From Cellulosimicrobium cellulans (lineage in GTDB: Bacteria > Actinomycetota > Actinomycetes > Actinomycetales > Cellulomonadaceae), in NCBI RefSeq assembly GCF_006539945.1, contig NZ_BJNZ01000009.1, forward strand, positions 93,738-157,737: 64,000 bases of DNA, written 5' to 3'. The number at the start of each line of letters is the position of its first letter. The first letter of the stretch is position 1. Below are positions 35,889-43,839 of the stretch, one piece after another. The position numbers and the translations under genes are program-made. Under the pieces are notes generated by a model. That model saw nothing but the letters and a program-made list of their open reading frames with translations. It made no database searches and was not told where the DNA came from.

Positions 35889-37148
35889 CTACCGCGCCGG
35901 GGACATGCTGCGCTCGGGGGCGGTGTCGAGGAGGTCGAGGTAGCGGGTGCGGGTGCGGACGACGTCGGCGAGCTGAGCCTGGATCCCGTCGACGAACTCC
36001 TCGCGGTAGACGGCGTCGACCTGGACGGATATCGCGTAGTACAGACCGGTGAACGTCGCGATCGCGACCGAGACGCGCAGGAGGGTCTGAGTGACGACGA
36101 GGTCTGCGCCGCCGACGCCACCCCCGCCCGCGAGCGAGAACGTACGCTCCCACGTGCCGCCGTCGACCTCCCAGAGCGCCATGACCTCCGGCGTCACGGT
36201 GAGCGTGCCGAGCGCCATGAAGAACAAGCCCATCCCGAGGCTCACGACGAGCACCTGGAGCAGCTGGCTCGTCGCGATCATCGCGGCGAGGTTCGCTCGT
36301 TGCCGCGGGGTGAAGCGGGCGGCGCGCTCGTGCTCCGGCATGCCGGCGACGGTCTCCGCGAGCGCCTCGCGCGCCTCCCCAGGCACGCGCAGGCCGACGA
36401 AGACCACGACGAGCAGGGCGAAGAACGCACCGAGCACGATGTCCGCGACGCCGTGGGTGCGGTCGAAGACCTGCCACACCTCAGCGTTGTAGAACAGCAC
36501 GAGCGAGAAGACGAGCAGCAGTGGCAGCAGTCGCACGAGGCGCAGGAGCGACGCGCCCAGCTCGTCGACCACCCGCGCGAGGCCCCACCACAGCGACGAC
36601 AGCACCCCGTACCCGACCACGACGCGTACGGCCCCGAGCAGGACCAGGTTGCCCGCCACCGTGAGCAGTGCCTCGTCCCACTGCCCGCCGAACACGAGCG
36701 GGAGCAGGGCGGGCACGAGGACGAAGAACGCGAGCTCGGGAAGCCCTACCGACTGCGGTAACGTCGACCAGCGGCGACCGCGCAACACGTTGAGTCCCGC
36801 GTACGCTGCAGCGACGATCGCCGCGCCACCCACGAGCGCGAGCGCATTCGCCCATGCCGGCCAGCCGGCCCGGACCGCACCCGTGAGCTCGGCGAGCAGC
36901 ACGACGAGCAGGAACGGTGCCGACCGACCGAACACGTCGCGGTCGAGTGAGTGCCCCTCGACCAGCAGCGGCAGCCCGTTGCGGCGGAAGACGCGCTCGC
37001 ACGCGGCGACGTCGGGGGGTGCGGCCGCCGGGTCCGTGCCAGGCTGCTCGACGACACCCGGACCGGCCGGATCGTCGTGCCTGACCGGTCCCGTGCCCGA
37101 GGCCGGGGCGGGTCGCCCGGTTCGGGACGCGTCGTCGTGCACGCTCAT
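35889..37148 (-). CDS. Multi-pass integral membrane protein, unknown function
   Basis: A 419-residue protein with a cytoplasmic N-terminus of about 75 residues and at least seven strongly hydrophobic stretches (for example FLLVVLLAELTGAV, LALVGGAAIVAAAYAGL, LLPLLLVFSLVLFY and IVLGAFFALLVVVFVGL). No catalytic motif is recognisable. A short soluble C-terminus (VRTRTRYLDLLDTAPERS) follows the last helix. ATG at 37148 is chosen over an upstream in-frame GTG. Its TAG stop falls in a degenerate unit of array B, and array C lies just upstream of its start. Confidence 0.75.
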   Translation of the reverse strand: MSVHDDASRTGRPAPASGTGPVRHDDPAGPGVVEQPGTDPAAAPPDVAACERVFRRNGLPLLVEGHSLDRDVFGRSAPFLLVVLLAELTGAVRAGWPAWANALALVGGAAIVAAAYAGLNVLRGRRWSTLPQSVGLPELAFFVLVPALLPLVFGGQWDEALLTVAGNLVLLGAVRVVVGYGVLSSLWWGLARVVDELGASLLRLVRLLPLLLVFSLVLFYNAEVWQVFDRTHGVADIVLGAFFALLVVVFVGLRVPGEAREALAETVAGMPEHERAARFTPRQRANLAAMIATSQLLQVLVVSLGMGLFFMALGTLTVTPEVMALWEVDGGTWERTFSLAGGGGVGGADLVVTQTLLRVSVAIATFTGLYYAISVQVDAVYREEFVDGIQAQLADVVRTRTRYLDLLDTAPERSMSPAR

Positions 37149-37217
37149 GCTCGGTGACCCTACCCGCCGCGGCACCGTGCGCGACCGACGCCGACGGACG
37201 GTCCTCTGCGACCACGG

Positions 37218-37352
37218 CTCTACCTCGGGTGACCACGGCTCTACCTCGGGTGACCACGGCTCTACCTCGGGTGACCACGGCTCTACCTCGCGTGACCAGG
37301 TCTCTACCTCGGTGGACCAGATCTCTCTCTCGCGTGGCCGAGCCCCGACCTC
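37218..37352 (-). repeat. 21-bp tandem array C (7 units) 3' of the FAD dehydrogenase gene
   Basis: CTCTACCTC cores (GAGGTAGAG on the minus strand) start at 37218, 37239, 37260, 37281 and 37302 with exact 21-bp spacing. Two decayed units hold the same register at 37323 and 37344. The array ends 6 bp before the stop codon of the minus-strand FAD gene, in that gene's orientation. Confidence 0.93.
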
Positions 37353-37358
37353 GCGGGG

Positions 37359-39113
37359 TCAGCCCAGCTCCGCCGCGAGCGCCCGACCCGCGACGCGGCC
37401 GGAGTAGAGGCAGCCGCCGAGGAACGTGCCCTCGAGCGCACGGTGGCCGTGGACGCCGCCGCCGCCGAACCCGGCGGCCTCGCCCGCCGCCCAGAGCCCG
37501 GGGAGCACGGAGCCGTCCTGGCGCAGCACGCGCGCGGACGTGTCGGTCCACAGCCCGCCCAGCGTCTTGCGCGTGAGCACGGACAGGCGGACGGCGAGCA
37601 GCGGCCCGTCCTTGGGGGTCGTGAGGGGGCGCGGCGGCGAGACGCGGATGAGCCGGTCGACGCGGTAGCGCCGCGCCATCGCGGTGGCGACGACCTGCGG
37701 GTCCTTGCCGAGGCCGGTGCGGACCTGCTCGTCGCGCAGGTGGATGATGCGCGCGAGGGCGTCGGCGTCGACGTGCCCGCGCGAGCCCGGCGTCGCGTCC
37801 ACGAGCGCGTTCATCCCGGCCGCGAGCTCCTCGGGCGTGTCGGCCCACACGAACTCGGGCGACTGCTCGGCGAACCGTGCGACGGGGCCGACGGCGCGCG
37901 GCAGGACGCGCTGGGCGAGCAGCCTGACGTCCTTGCCGGTGAGGTCGGGGTTCTGCTCCGACCCGGACAACGCAAACTCGGACTCCATGATCGCCTTGTT
38001 GAGCACGAACCAGGAGTGGTCGTCGCCGCGCTCGGCGACGTGCTGGAGCGCGCCGAGCGCGTCGAAGCCGGGGAACAGCGGCGCGGGGAGCCGGTTGCCG
38101 TCGGCGCCGAGCCACAGCGAGCTCGGGCCGGGCAGGATGCGGATGCCGTGGTCGGTCCACACGGGGGAGTGGTTCGCGATGCCCTCGGGGTAGTGCCACA
38201 TGCGGTCCTCGTGCACGAGCGCGGCGCCTGCGTCGGCGGCGACGCCGATCATGAGGCCGTCGGTCGAGTCGGGGACGCCGGAGAGCATGCGCGCGGGGAG
38301 CCGGCCCGCCGTCTGCGGCCACCGCGAGCGGACGAGCTCGTGGTTCGCGCCGATCCCTCCCGACGTCACGACGACGGCGCTCGCCGCGATCTCCACCTCG
38401 CCGACGACCTCGCGCGACGACGGCGCCCCGCGCTCGACGTCCGACGGCGCGAGGACCTCCGCGCGCACGCCCGTCACCGCGCCGTCGGTCACGACGAGCG
38501 ACGTGACGCGGTGGCGGAACCGCAGGTCGAGCAGCCCGGCGGCGCGCGCGTCGAGGGCTGCGCGCACGAACGGCTCGAGGATCGCGGGACCGGTGCCCCA
38601 CGTGACGTGGAAGCGCGGGACGGAGTTTCCGTGCCCGCCGGCGGCTGTCCCGTCGGCACCCGAGGTCACCGGGTACCCGCCGCGCTCGGCCCATTGAACG
38701 AGGGGGAACCACCGCACGCCCTTGTCGTGCAGCCAGCCGCGCATCTCGCCCGCCGCGAAGTCGACGAACCCTCGCGCCCAGGCGTACCCGTGGCGGTCGG
38801 GGCCTTCGCCGCGGTCGGCGCCGGGCGCGAACCGTGCGGACCCGAGCCAGTCGTCGAACGCGAGCTCGGCGGAGTCGGTGACGCCCATGCGCCGCTGCTC
38901 GGGCGAGCCGACGAGGAACAGGCCGCCGAACGACCACCACGCCTGCCCACCGAGGCTCGCGGCGGGCTCCTGGTCCAGCAGGACGACGCGACGTCCCGCC
39001 GCGGTGAGCTCGGTCGCCGCGACGAGCCCGGCGAGCCCGGCCCCCACGACGACGACCTCGGGGTTCTCGATCGTGGGGGAGCTGACGGAGGAGTCGACCG
39101 CGCTGTCACTCAT
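37359..39113 (-). CDS. FAD-binding dehydrogenase (fumarate reductase/KsdD-like flavoprotein)
   Basis: A 584-residue flavoprotein. The dinucleotide-binding motif VVVVGAGLAGLVAATEL is at the N-terminus, followed by GGQAWWSFGGLF, a region that closes over FAD in the fumarate reductase/3-ketosteroid dehydrogenase superfamily. The C-terminal GLWAAGEAAGFGGGGVHGHRALEGTFLGGC contacts FAD. It probably oxidises or reduces a C-C bond of an unknown substrate. There is no signal peptide. No steroid genes are nearby, so a KsdD name is not justified. The start at 39113 excludes a non-conserved upstream extension. Confidence 0.85.
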   Translation of the reverse strand: MSDSAVDSSVSSPTIENPEVVVVGAGLAGLVAATELTAAGRRVVLLDQEPAASLGGQAWWSFGGLFLVGSPEQRRMGVTDSAELAFDDWLGSARFAPGADRGEGPDRHGYAWARGFVDFAAGEMRGWLHDKGVRWFPLVQWAERGGYPVTSGADGTAAGGHGNSVPRFHVTWGTGPAILEPFVRAALDARAAGLLDLRFRHRVTSLVVTDGAVTGVRAEVLAPSDVERGAPSSREVVGEVEIAASAVVVTSGGIGANHELVRSRWPQTAGRLPARMLSGVPDSTDGLMIGVAADAGAALVHEDRMWHYPEGIANHSPVWTDHGIRILPGPSSLWLGADGNRLPAPLFPGFDALGALQHVAERGDDHSWFVLNKAIMESEFALSGSEQNPDLTGKDVRLLAQRVLPRAVGPVARFAEQSPEFVWADTPEELAAGMNALVDATPGSRGHVDADALARIIHLRDEQVRTGLGKDPQVVATAMARRYRVDRLIRVSPPRPLTTPKDGPLLAVRLSVLTRKTLGGLWTDTSARVLRQDGSVLPGLWAAGEAAGFGGGGVHGHRALEGTFLGGCLYSGRVAGRALAAELG

Positions 39114-39175
39114 GCGGGAAGAGTAGAGCACGTGTCCAGCCACCGGCAGGCCCGGGTAGTCGTGCGTGACCACGC

Positions 39176-39226
39176 CTCTACCTCGTGCCACCACGCCTCT
39201 ACCTCGTGCGACCGAACCTCTACCTC
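39176..39226 (-). repeat. 21-bp tandem array D (3 units) at the 3' end of glgX
   Basis: CTCTACCTC cores start at 39176, 39197 and 39218, exactly 21 bp apart, oriented with glgX on the minus strand. The TAG of the unit at 39218 is the glgX stop codon. Confidence 0.9.
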
Positions 39227-41583
39227 GGCGGGGTGCAGACGTAGACGCGCAGGCTCAGGGCCTCGAGCCCGACGACGTCGCCCGCGCGGGCGGTACCGTC
39301 ACCGTTCGCGCGGTCCCGGTCCTCGGGGTGCTCCCAGTCCGAGTCCCACGCGAGGTCCCAGCGCTCGGGGTCGCCGCCCGAGGTCGCGCGCACGCCCGGG
39401 AGCGTGACGTCCACGGGGTCGAGGGCGCCGGCGAGGACGACGAGCACGTCGGCGTCGCCGGGCTCGGGCGCGGTCCGCAGCATCTGCAGCGTCCGCACGG
39501 CGGGGTCGTGCCAGGCGGAGTGGTCGAGGAGCTCGCCGTCGGCGTCGAACCACACGAGGTCGGGTACGCCCACGTCACCCCCCGGGGTCCGTGCCCCGGC
39601 ACCGGTCGTCGCGGCGTCGGGCCGGGGGCGGCCGGTGAAGAACGTGTCGGGGCGCAGGGCGGGGTGCTCACGGCGCAGGGCGAGCAGGTAGCGCGCCGTC
39701 GCGAGCAGGTCCTTGCGCCACGGCGAGAGGTCCCACGACACCCAGGACGTCTCGCCGTCCTGCACGTAGGCGTTGTTGTTGCCGCGCTGCGTCCGCCCCA
39801 TCTCGTCGCCCGCGGTGAGCATCGGGGTGCCGGCGGCGAGGACGAGCGTCGCGAGGAGGTTGCGGATCGACCGGCGGCGCAGGGGCGCGATCTCGACCCC
39901 GAGCCCGAGCGCGTCGAGACCGGCGCCACCGCCCGCCCGTGCGTCCGGAGCGACGACCGGCCCCTCGAGCCCGTGGTTCCAGGACCGGTTGTCGTCCGTG
40001 CCGTCGCGGTTGTCCTCGCCGTTCGCGAGGTTGTGCTTGTGGTCGTAGGCGACGAGGTCGGCGAGCGTGAACCCGTCGTGCGCGGTCACGTAGCTCACCG
40101 ACGCGACGGGTCCGCGCAGCAGCGGCGGGTCGGAGTGGCCGAACAGGTCGGCCGAGCCCGCGAGCCGGGTCGCGAGGTCGCGCACGCCGTGGCCGGGTCG
40201 CCCGTGCGACGCCTCACGTGCGTCGGCGAGCCAGAACTGGCGCGCCGCGTCGCGGAACCGGTCGTTCCACTCGGCGAGCGGCGGCGGGAACTGCCCGGTC
40301 CGCCAGCCGCCCGGGCCCACGTCCCACGGCTCCGCGACGAGCTTGAGCCCGCACAGCACCGGGTCGGTCTGGAGCGCGACGAGGAACGGGTGGTCCGGGT
40401 CGAACCCGGCGGTACCGCGCCCGAGCGTGACCGCGAGGTCGAACCGGAAACCGTCGACCCCCACGACCTCCGCCCAGTACCGCAGGGAGTCCAGCGCGGC
40501 CCGCACGACCGCGGGGCGCCGGAAGTCGAGCGAGTTGCCCGTCCCGGTGACGTCGGCGAGGCGCGCGGGCGAGCCGCCGTCGTGCAGGTAGTACCCGGCG
40601 TTGTCGAGGCCGCGCCACGACAGGTGGTACCCGTCGGCCCCGCCCTCGCACGTGTGGTTGTGCACGACGTCGAGCAGCACCTCGATCCCCGCCTCGTGCA
40701 GCAGGTGGACCATGCCGCGCACCTCGTCGAGGACGGCGCCCGGCCCGGCCTCCCGGGCCGCGCGCGTCGCGTACGCGGCGTGGGGCGCGAAGAACCCGAG
40801 CGTCGAGTAGCCCCAGTAGTTCGTGCGGCCGCTCGCGAGGAGGTGCGGCTCGGGCACGTTCGCGTGCACGGGGAGGAGCTCGACCGTCGTCACGCCGAGC
40901 GACCGCAGGTGCTCGATCGTCACCGGGTGCGCGACGCCCGCGTACGTGCCGCGCAGGTGCTCGGGCAGGGCCTCGAGCCGCTGCGTGAGGCCCCGCACGT
41001 GCGCCTCGTAGACCACCGTGTCACGCCACGGGACGCGCGGCCGGGGCGCCAGGGTCCCGGTCGGCTCGGCGACGACCACCGCGTGCGGCACGAACGGCAG
41101 CGAGTCGCGGGCGTCCGCCGGGCCGTACGGGTCGCTCCCGACCTGGCCGTGGATGGCCGGGTCGTCGACCAGCTGGCCCACGAGGCCGCGCGCGTACGGG
41201 TCGACGAGCAGCTTCGCGGGGTTGTGCCGCAGCCCGGCCGCGGGTTCCCACGGGCCGTGCGCGCGGAACCCGTAGCGCTGCCCGGGCCGGATACCGGGGA
41301 CGTGGGCGTGCCAGACGCCGTACGCCGGCCCGGCGAGCGGGACGCGGCGCTCGCGGTAGCGGGCCGGGTCGTGGTCGGGCAGCGACGCGTCGACCACGTC
41401 CACGAGGCACAGCTCGACGGCGGTCGCGTGCGACGCGAGGACGGCGACGTCCACGCCGTCGCCCGCGACGCGGACGCCGAGCGGCGGCACGAGGGCGTGC
41501 CGGTCGACGGGCCCTGACGCGGCCGGGAGGGGAGGCTCGCCGGTGGCCGGGGGGACGGGGCTCGGGTCGGGGGGCACGTGCAC
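39220..41583 (-). CDS. glgX: Glycogen debranching enzyme GlgX
   Basis: A 787-residue GH13 isoamylase-type enzyme that removes alpha-1,6 branches left after phosphorylase action. An N-terminal CBM48-like region (YGFRAHGPWEPAAGLRHNPAKLLVDPYAR) precedes the barrel, with LLDVVHNHTCEG, the nucleophile region GFRFDLAVTLGR, acid/base KLVAEPWDVG and YVTAHDGFTLADLV. GTG at 41583 is used because the frame further upstream is not conserved; no ribosome-binding site is seen. The final residues CTPPR and the TAG stop are contributed by a 21-bp repeat unit, slightly extending the usual C-terminus. It is divergent from etfB. Confidence 0.94.
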   Translation of the reverse strand: MHVPPDPSPVPPATGEPPLPAASGPVDRHALVPPLGVRVAGDGVDVAVLASHATAVELCLVDVVDASLPDHDPARYRERRVPLAGPAYGVWHAHVPGIRPGQRYGFRAHGPWEPAAGLRHNPAKLLVDPYARGLVGQLVDDPAIHGQVGSDPYGPADARDSLPFVPHAVVVAEPTGTLAPRPRVPWRDTVVYEAHVRGLTQRLEALPEHLRGTYAGVAHPVTIEHLRSLGVTTVELLPVHANVPEPHLLASGRTNYWGYSTLGFFAPHAAYATRAAREAGPGAVLDEVRGMVHLLHEAGIEVLLDVVHNHTCEGGADGYHLSWRGLDNAGYYLHDGGSPARLADVTGTGNSLDFRRPAVVRAALDSLRYWAEVVGVDGFRFDLAVTLGRGTAGFDPDHPFLVALQTDPVLCGLKLVAEPWDVGPGGWRTGQFPPPLAEWNDRFRDAARQFWLADAREASHGRPGHGVRDLATRLAGSADLFGHSDPPLLRGPVASVSYVTAHDGFTLADLVAYDHKHNLANGEDNRDGTDDNRSWNHGLEGPVVAPDARAGGGAGLDALGLGVEIAPLRRRSIRNLLATLVLAAGTPMLTAGDEMGRTQRGNNNAYVQDGETSWVSWDLSPWRKDLLATARYLLALRREHPALRPDTFFTGRPRPDAATTGAGARTPGGDVGVPDLVWFDADGELLDHSAWHDPAVRTLQMLRTAPEPGDADVLVVLAGALDPVDVTLPGVRATSGGDPERWDLAWDSDWEHPEDRDRANGDGTARAGDVVGLEALSLRVYVCTPPR

Positions 41584-41629
41584 CCGTCCATTGTGGCGGG
41601 TGTCACCGGCTCGTCCCGCCGCCCGCCGG

Positions 41630-41635
41630 TAGGCT
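41630..41635 (+). promoter_or_regulatory. Candidate -10 (TAGGCT) for etfBA
   Basis: TAGGCT lies 60 bp before the etfB start, giving a short leader with an AGGGAGAG ribosome-binding site. Confidence 0.35.
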
Positions 41636-41694
41636 TCCCCGAGCGGGCCGGGAACCTCTCCGGCCGACCGCCCAGCGCACAGGGAGAGCAGCCG

Positions 41695-42510
41695 ATGCGG
41701 ATCGTCGTCGCCGTGAAGTACGTCCCGGACATCCACGCCGACCGGGGCTTCGAGGGCGGGCGCGTCGTGCGCCGGGCCGACGAGGGGACGCTCAACGAGC
41801 TCGACGAGAACGCGGTCGAGGCCGCGCTGCGCCTCAAGGAGGCGCTGCCGGAGGCGGAGCGCGAGACCAGCGAGGTGATCGTCCTCACGGTGGCCGGGCC
41901 CGACGCCGACGGCGCGGTGCGCCGCTCGTACCAGCTCGGCGCGGACCGTGGCGTGCGCGTGAGCGACGACGCCGTCGCGGGCTCCGACTACTTCGGCACC
42001 GCGCGCGTGCTCGCCGCCGCGGTGCGCCGCCTCGCGGACGAGGCACCGGTGGACGTCGTCGTCACCGGCATGGCCGCGCTCGACGGGCTCGGCTCGGTCG
42101 TCCCCGCGCTCCTGTCCGCGGAGCTCGGGCTCCCGCAGCTCACGCTCGCGGGGAAGCTCGAGGTCGACGGCGAGCCGGGCGCGCGCACCGCGCGCGTCAC
42201 GCGCGAGCTCGACGGCGCCCGGGAAGTCCTCGAGGCGCCGCTCCCCGCCGTGGTGTCCGTGACGGACCACGCGAACGACCCGCGCATGCCCAACTTCAAG
42301 CTCATCATGGCGGCGCGCACGCGCCCGGTGGAGGCGTGGAGCCTCGCCGACCTCGGCGTCGACCCGGCGCTCGTCGGCGACGCCGGCGCGCGCTCGCGCG
42401 TGACCGACGCGTCGCCTCGTCCGCCGCGCCCCGACGCCGAGATCGTCGTCGACAAGGGCGAGGGCGGGCGCGCCCTGGCCGAGTTCCTCATCCGCAACGA
42501 CCTGGTCTGA
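41695..42510 (+). CDS. etfB: Electron transfer flavoprotein, beta subunit
   Basis: A 271-residue AMP-binding subunit of ETF, which moves electrons from acyl-CoA and other dehydrogenases to the quinone pool. The N-terminus MRIVVAVKYVPD, then NELDENAVEAALRLKE, GMAALDGLGSVVPALLSAELGLPQ and MPNFKLIMAARTRPVE, are all family signatures. AGGGAGAG precedes the ATG. etfA follows 13 bp later; the pair forms the heterodimer. Confidence 0.95.
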   Translation: MRIVVAVKYVPDIHADRGFEGGRVVRRADEGTLNELDENAVEAALRLKEALPEAERETSEVIVLTVAGPDADGAVRRSYQLGADRGVRVSDDAVAGSDYFGTARVLAAAVRRLADEAPVDVVVTGMAALDGLGSVVPALLSAELGLPQLTLAGKLEVDGEPGARTARVTRELDGAREVLEAPLPAVVSVTDHANDPRMPNFKLIMAARTRPVEAWSLADLGVDPALVGDAGARSRVTDASPRPPRPDAEIVVDKGEGGRALAEFLIRNDLV

Positions 42511-42523
42511 GAGGCGTCCGCAC

Positions 42524-43531
42524 ATGAGCACCCCCGGGACCCGTACCGTCCTCGTCCTCCTCGACTCCGCCGGCACCGAGCTGCGCTCGCCCGTGCTGGA
42601 GCTCATCACCGTCGGCCGCTCGCTGGGGCGCGTCGAGGCCGTCGCCCTGGAGGCGCCGAGCGTCGACGTGCTCGCCCAGCTCGGCGCCTACGGCGTCGCG
42701 CTGGTGCGCCAGGCCGAGCCGTCGTCGGGCGGGGAGGTCGTGACCGGCGACGCGCTGCACCTGACGCCGGTCGTGGCCGAGGTCCTCGCCGCCGCGACGC
42801 GCGCGTCCGACGCGGACGCCGTCCTGCTCACGTCGTCCTTCCCGAACAAGGAGGCGGCCGCGCGTCTCGCGTTCCTCACCGACGCGGGCCTCGTCGTCGA
42901 CGCGTCCGCGCTGACCGACGGCGGCACGCACCTCGTCGCGGACAAGCGCGTCTTCGCGGGGTCCTGGGACGTGCGCAGCGAGATCGTCACCGACCCCGCC
43001 GTGCTCACCCTGCGCGCGAACTCCGTCGTGCCGCAGCCTGCGGAGGCCGCCGTGGCGACCGAGGTCGGCGCGCTGCGCCTCGAGCTCTCGCCCGCCGCGA
43101 CCGCGGCGCGCGTCGTGTCCCGCACGGTCGACGAGTCGGCCGGCGCGGGTCGCCCGGCGCTCGGCGAGGCCGCGATCGTCGTCGCCGGGGGCCGTGGCAC
43201 CAACGGCGACTTCGGTCCCGTCACCGAGCTCGCCGACGCGCTCGGCGCGGCCGTGGGCGCGACGCGCGACGCCGTGTACGAGGGCTGGCACGACCAGTTC
43301 GTCGGGCAGACGGGCGTGACCGTCGCGCCGCGGCTGTACATCGGCGCGGGCATCTCCGGCGCCCCGCACCACCGCGGCGGCATGCAGGCCTCGCAGGTGA
43401 TCGTCGCGGTGAACAACGACCCCGAGTGCCCGCTGTTCGAGATCTCCGACTTCGCGGTCGTCGGCGACCTCGCGGACGTGCTGCCCCAGGCGGCCGAGGT
43501 GCTGCGCGAGCACCGGGCGTCCCAGGGCTAG
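42524..43531 (+). CDS. etfA: Electron transfer flavoprotein, alpha subunit
   Basis: A 335-residue FAD-binding subunit. The C-terminal FAD domain shows GGRGTNGDFGPVTELADALG, GQTGVTVAPRLYIGAGISGA and AVNNDPECPLFEISDFAVVGD, matching the consensus. The N-terminal domain mirrors etfB. It forms the ETF heterodimer with the upstream gene. No ETF-quinone oxidoreductase or acyl-CoA dehydrogenase is nearby. Confidence 0.95.
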   Translation: MSTPGTRTVLVLLDSAGTELRSPVLELITVGRSLGRVEAVALEAPSVDVLAQLGAYGVALVRQAEPSSGGEVVTGDALHLTPVVAEVLAAATRASDADAVLLTSSFPNKEAAARLAFLTDAGLVVDASALTDGGTHLVADKRVFAGSWDVRSEIVTDPAVLTLRANSVVPQPAEAAVATEVGALRLELSPAATAARVVSRTVDESAGAGRPALGEAAIVVAGGRGTNGDFGPVTELADALGAAVGATRDAVYEGWHDQFVGQTGVTVAPRLYIGAGISGAPHHRGGMQASQVIVAVNNDPECPLFEISDFAVVGDLADVLPQAAEVLREHRASQG

Positions 43532-43839
43532 GGCCCGACGGCCTGGTGGGAGGACGAGCGGTCGAACCTCGCCGACCGGCTCGCTGACCCCAGGTGTCCC
43601 GTGCGGTCGGCGTCGCCGTCGTGACGGTCGTCGCCGGGACGCTCGCGCGCGCCTGACGGCGCCGCCCCCCGGTATGCGAGTGCCGGTCCGTCCGCATGCC
43701 CCCCGCTCGGGTGGCGGACAGCCGGTGCCGAGAATTCACCCGGCGTCCTCCGGGTGGTGGCCGGCCGGTCATCGACCGTTCCTAGCGTCGGGCCGACTCC
43801 CCGGTGACGGGGAAGCCCCCCGACCTGTGGAGACGACCG
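43532..43839. other. Intergenic region between etfA and phoX
   Basis: These 308 bp have no credible gene and no clear etfA terminator. The right half holds a candidate PHO box before the PhoX gene. Confidence 0.4.
43734..43755 (+). promoter_or_regulatory. Candidate PHO box (two 11-nt direct units)
   Basis: ATTCACCCGGC (43734-43744) agrees well with the actinobacterial PhoP half-site (GTTCACC-type), and the adjoining 11 nt (GTCCTCCGGGT) match it more weakly. It lies 85 bp before a PhoX-family phosphatase gene. Confidence 0.35.

Noticed and set aside
41584..42609. N-terminal extension of glgX to 42609
   Set aside because: It lies antisense to etfB and has no GlgX similarity. The family N-terminus starts after 41583.
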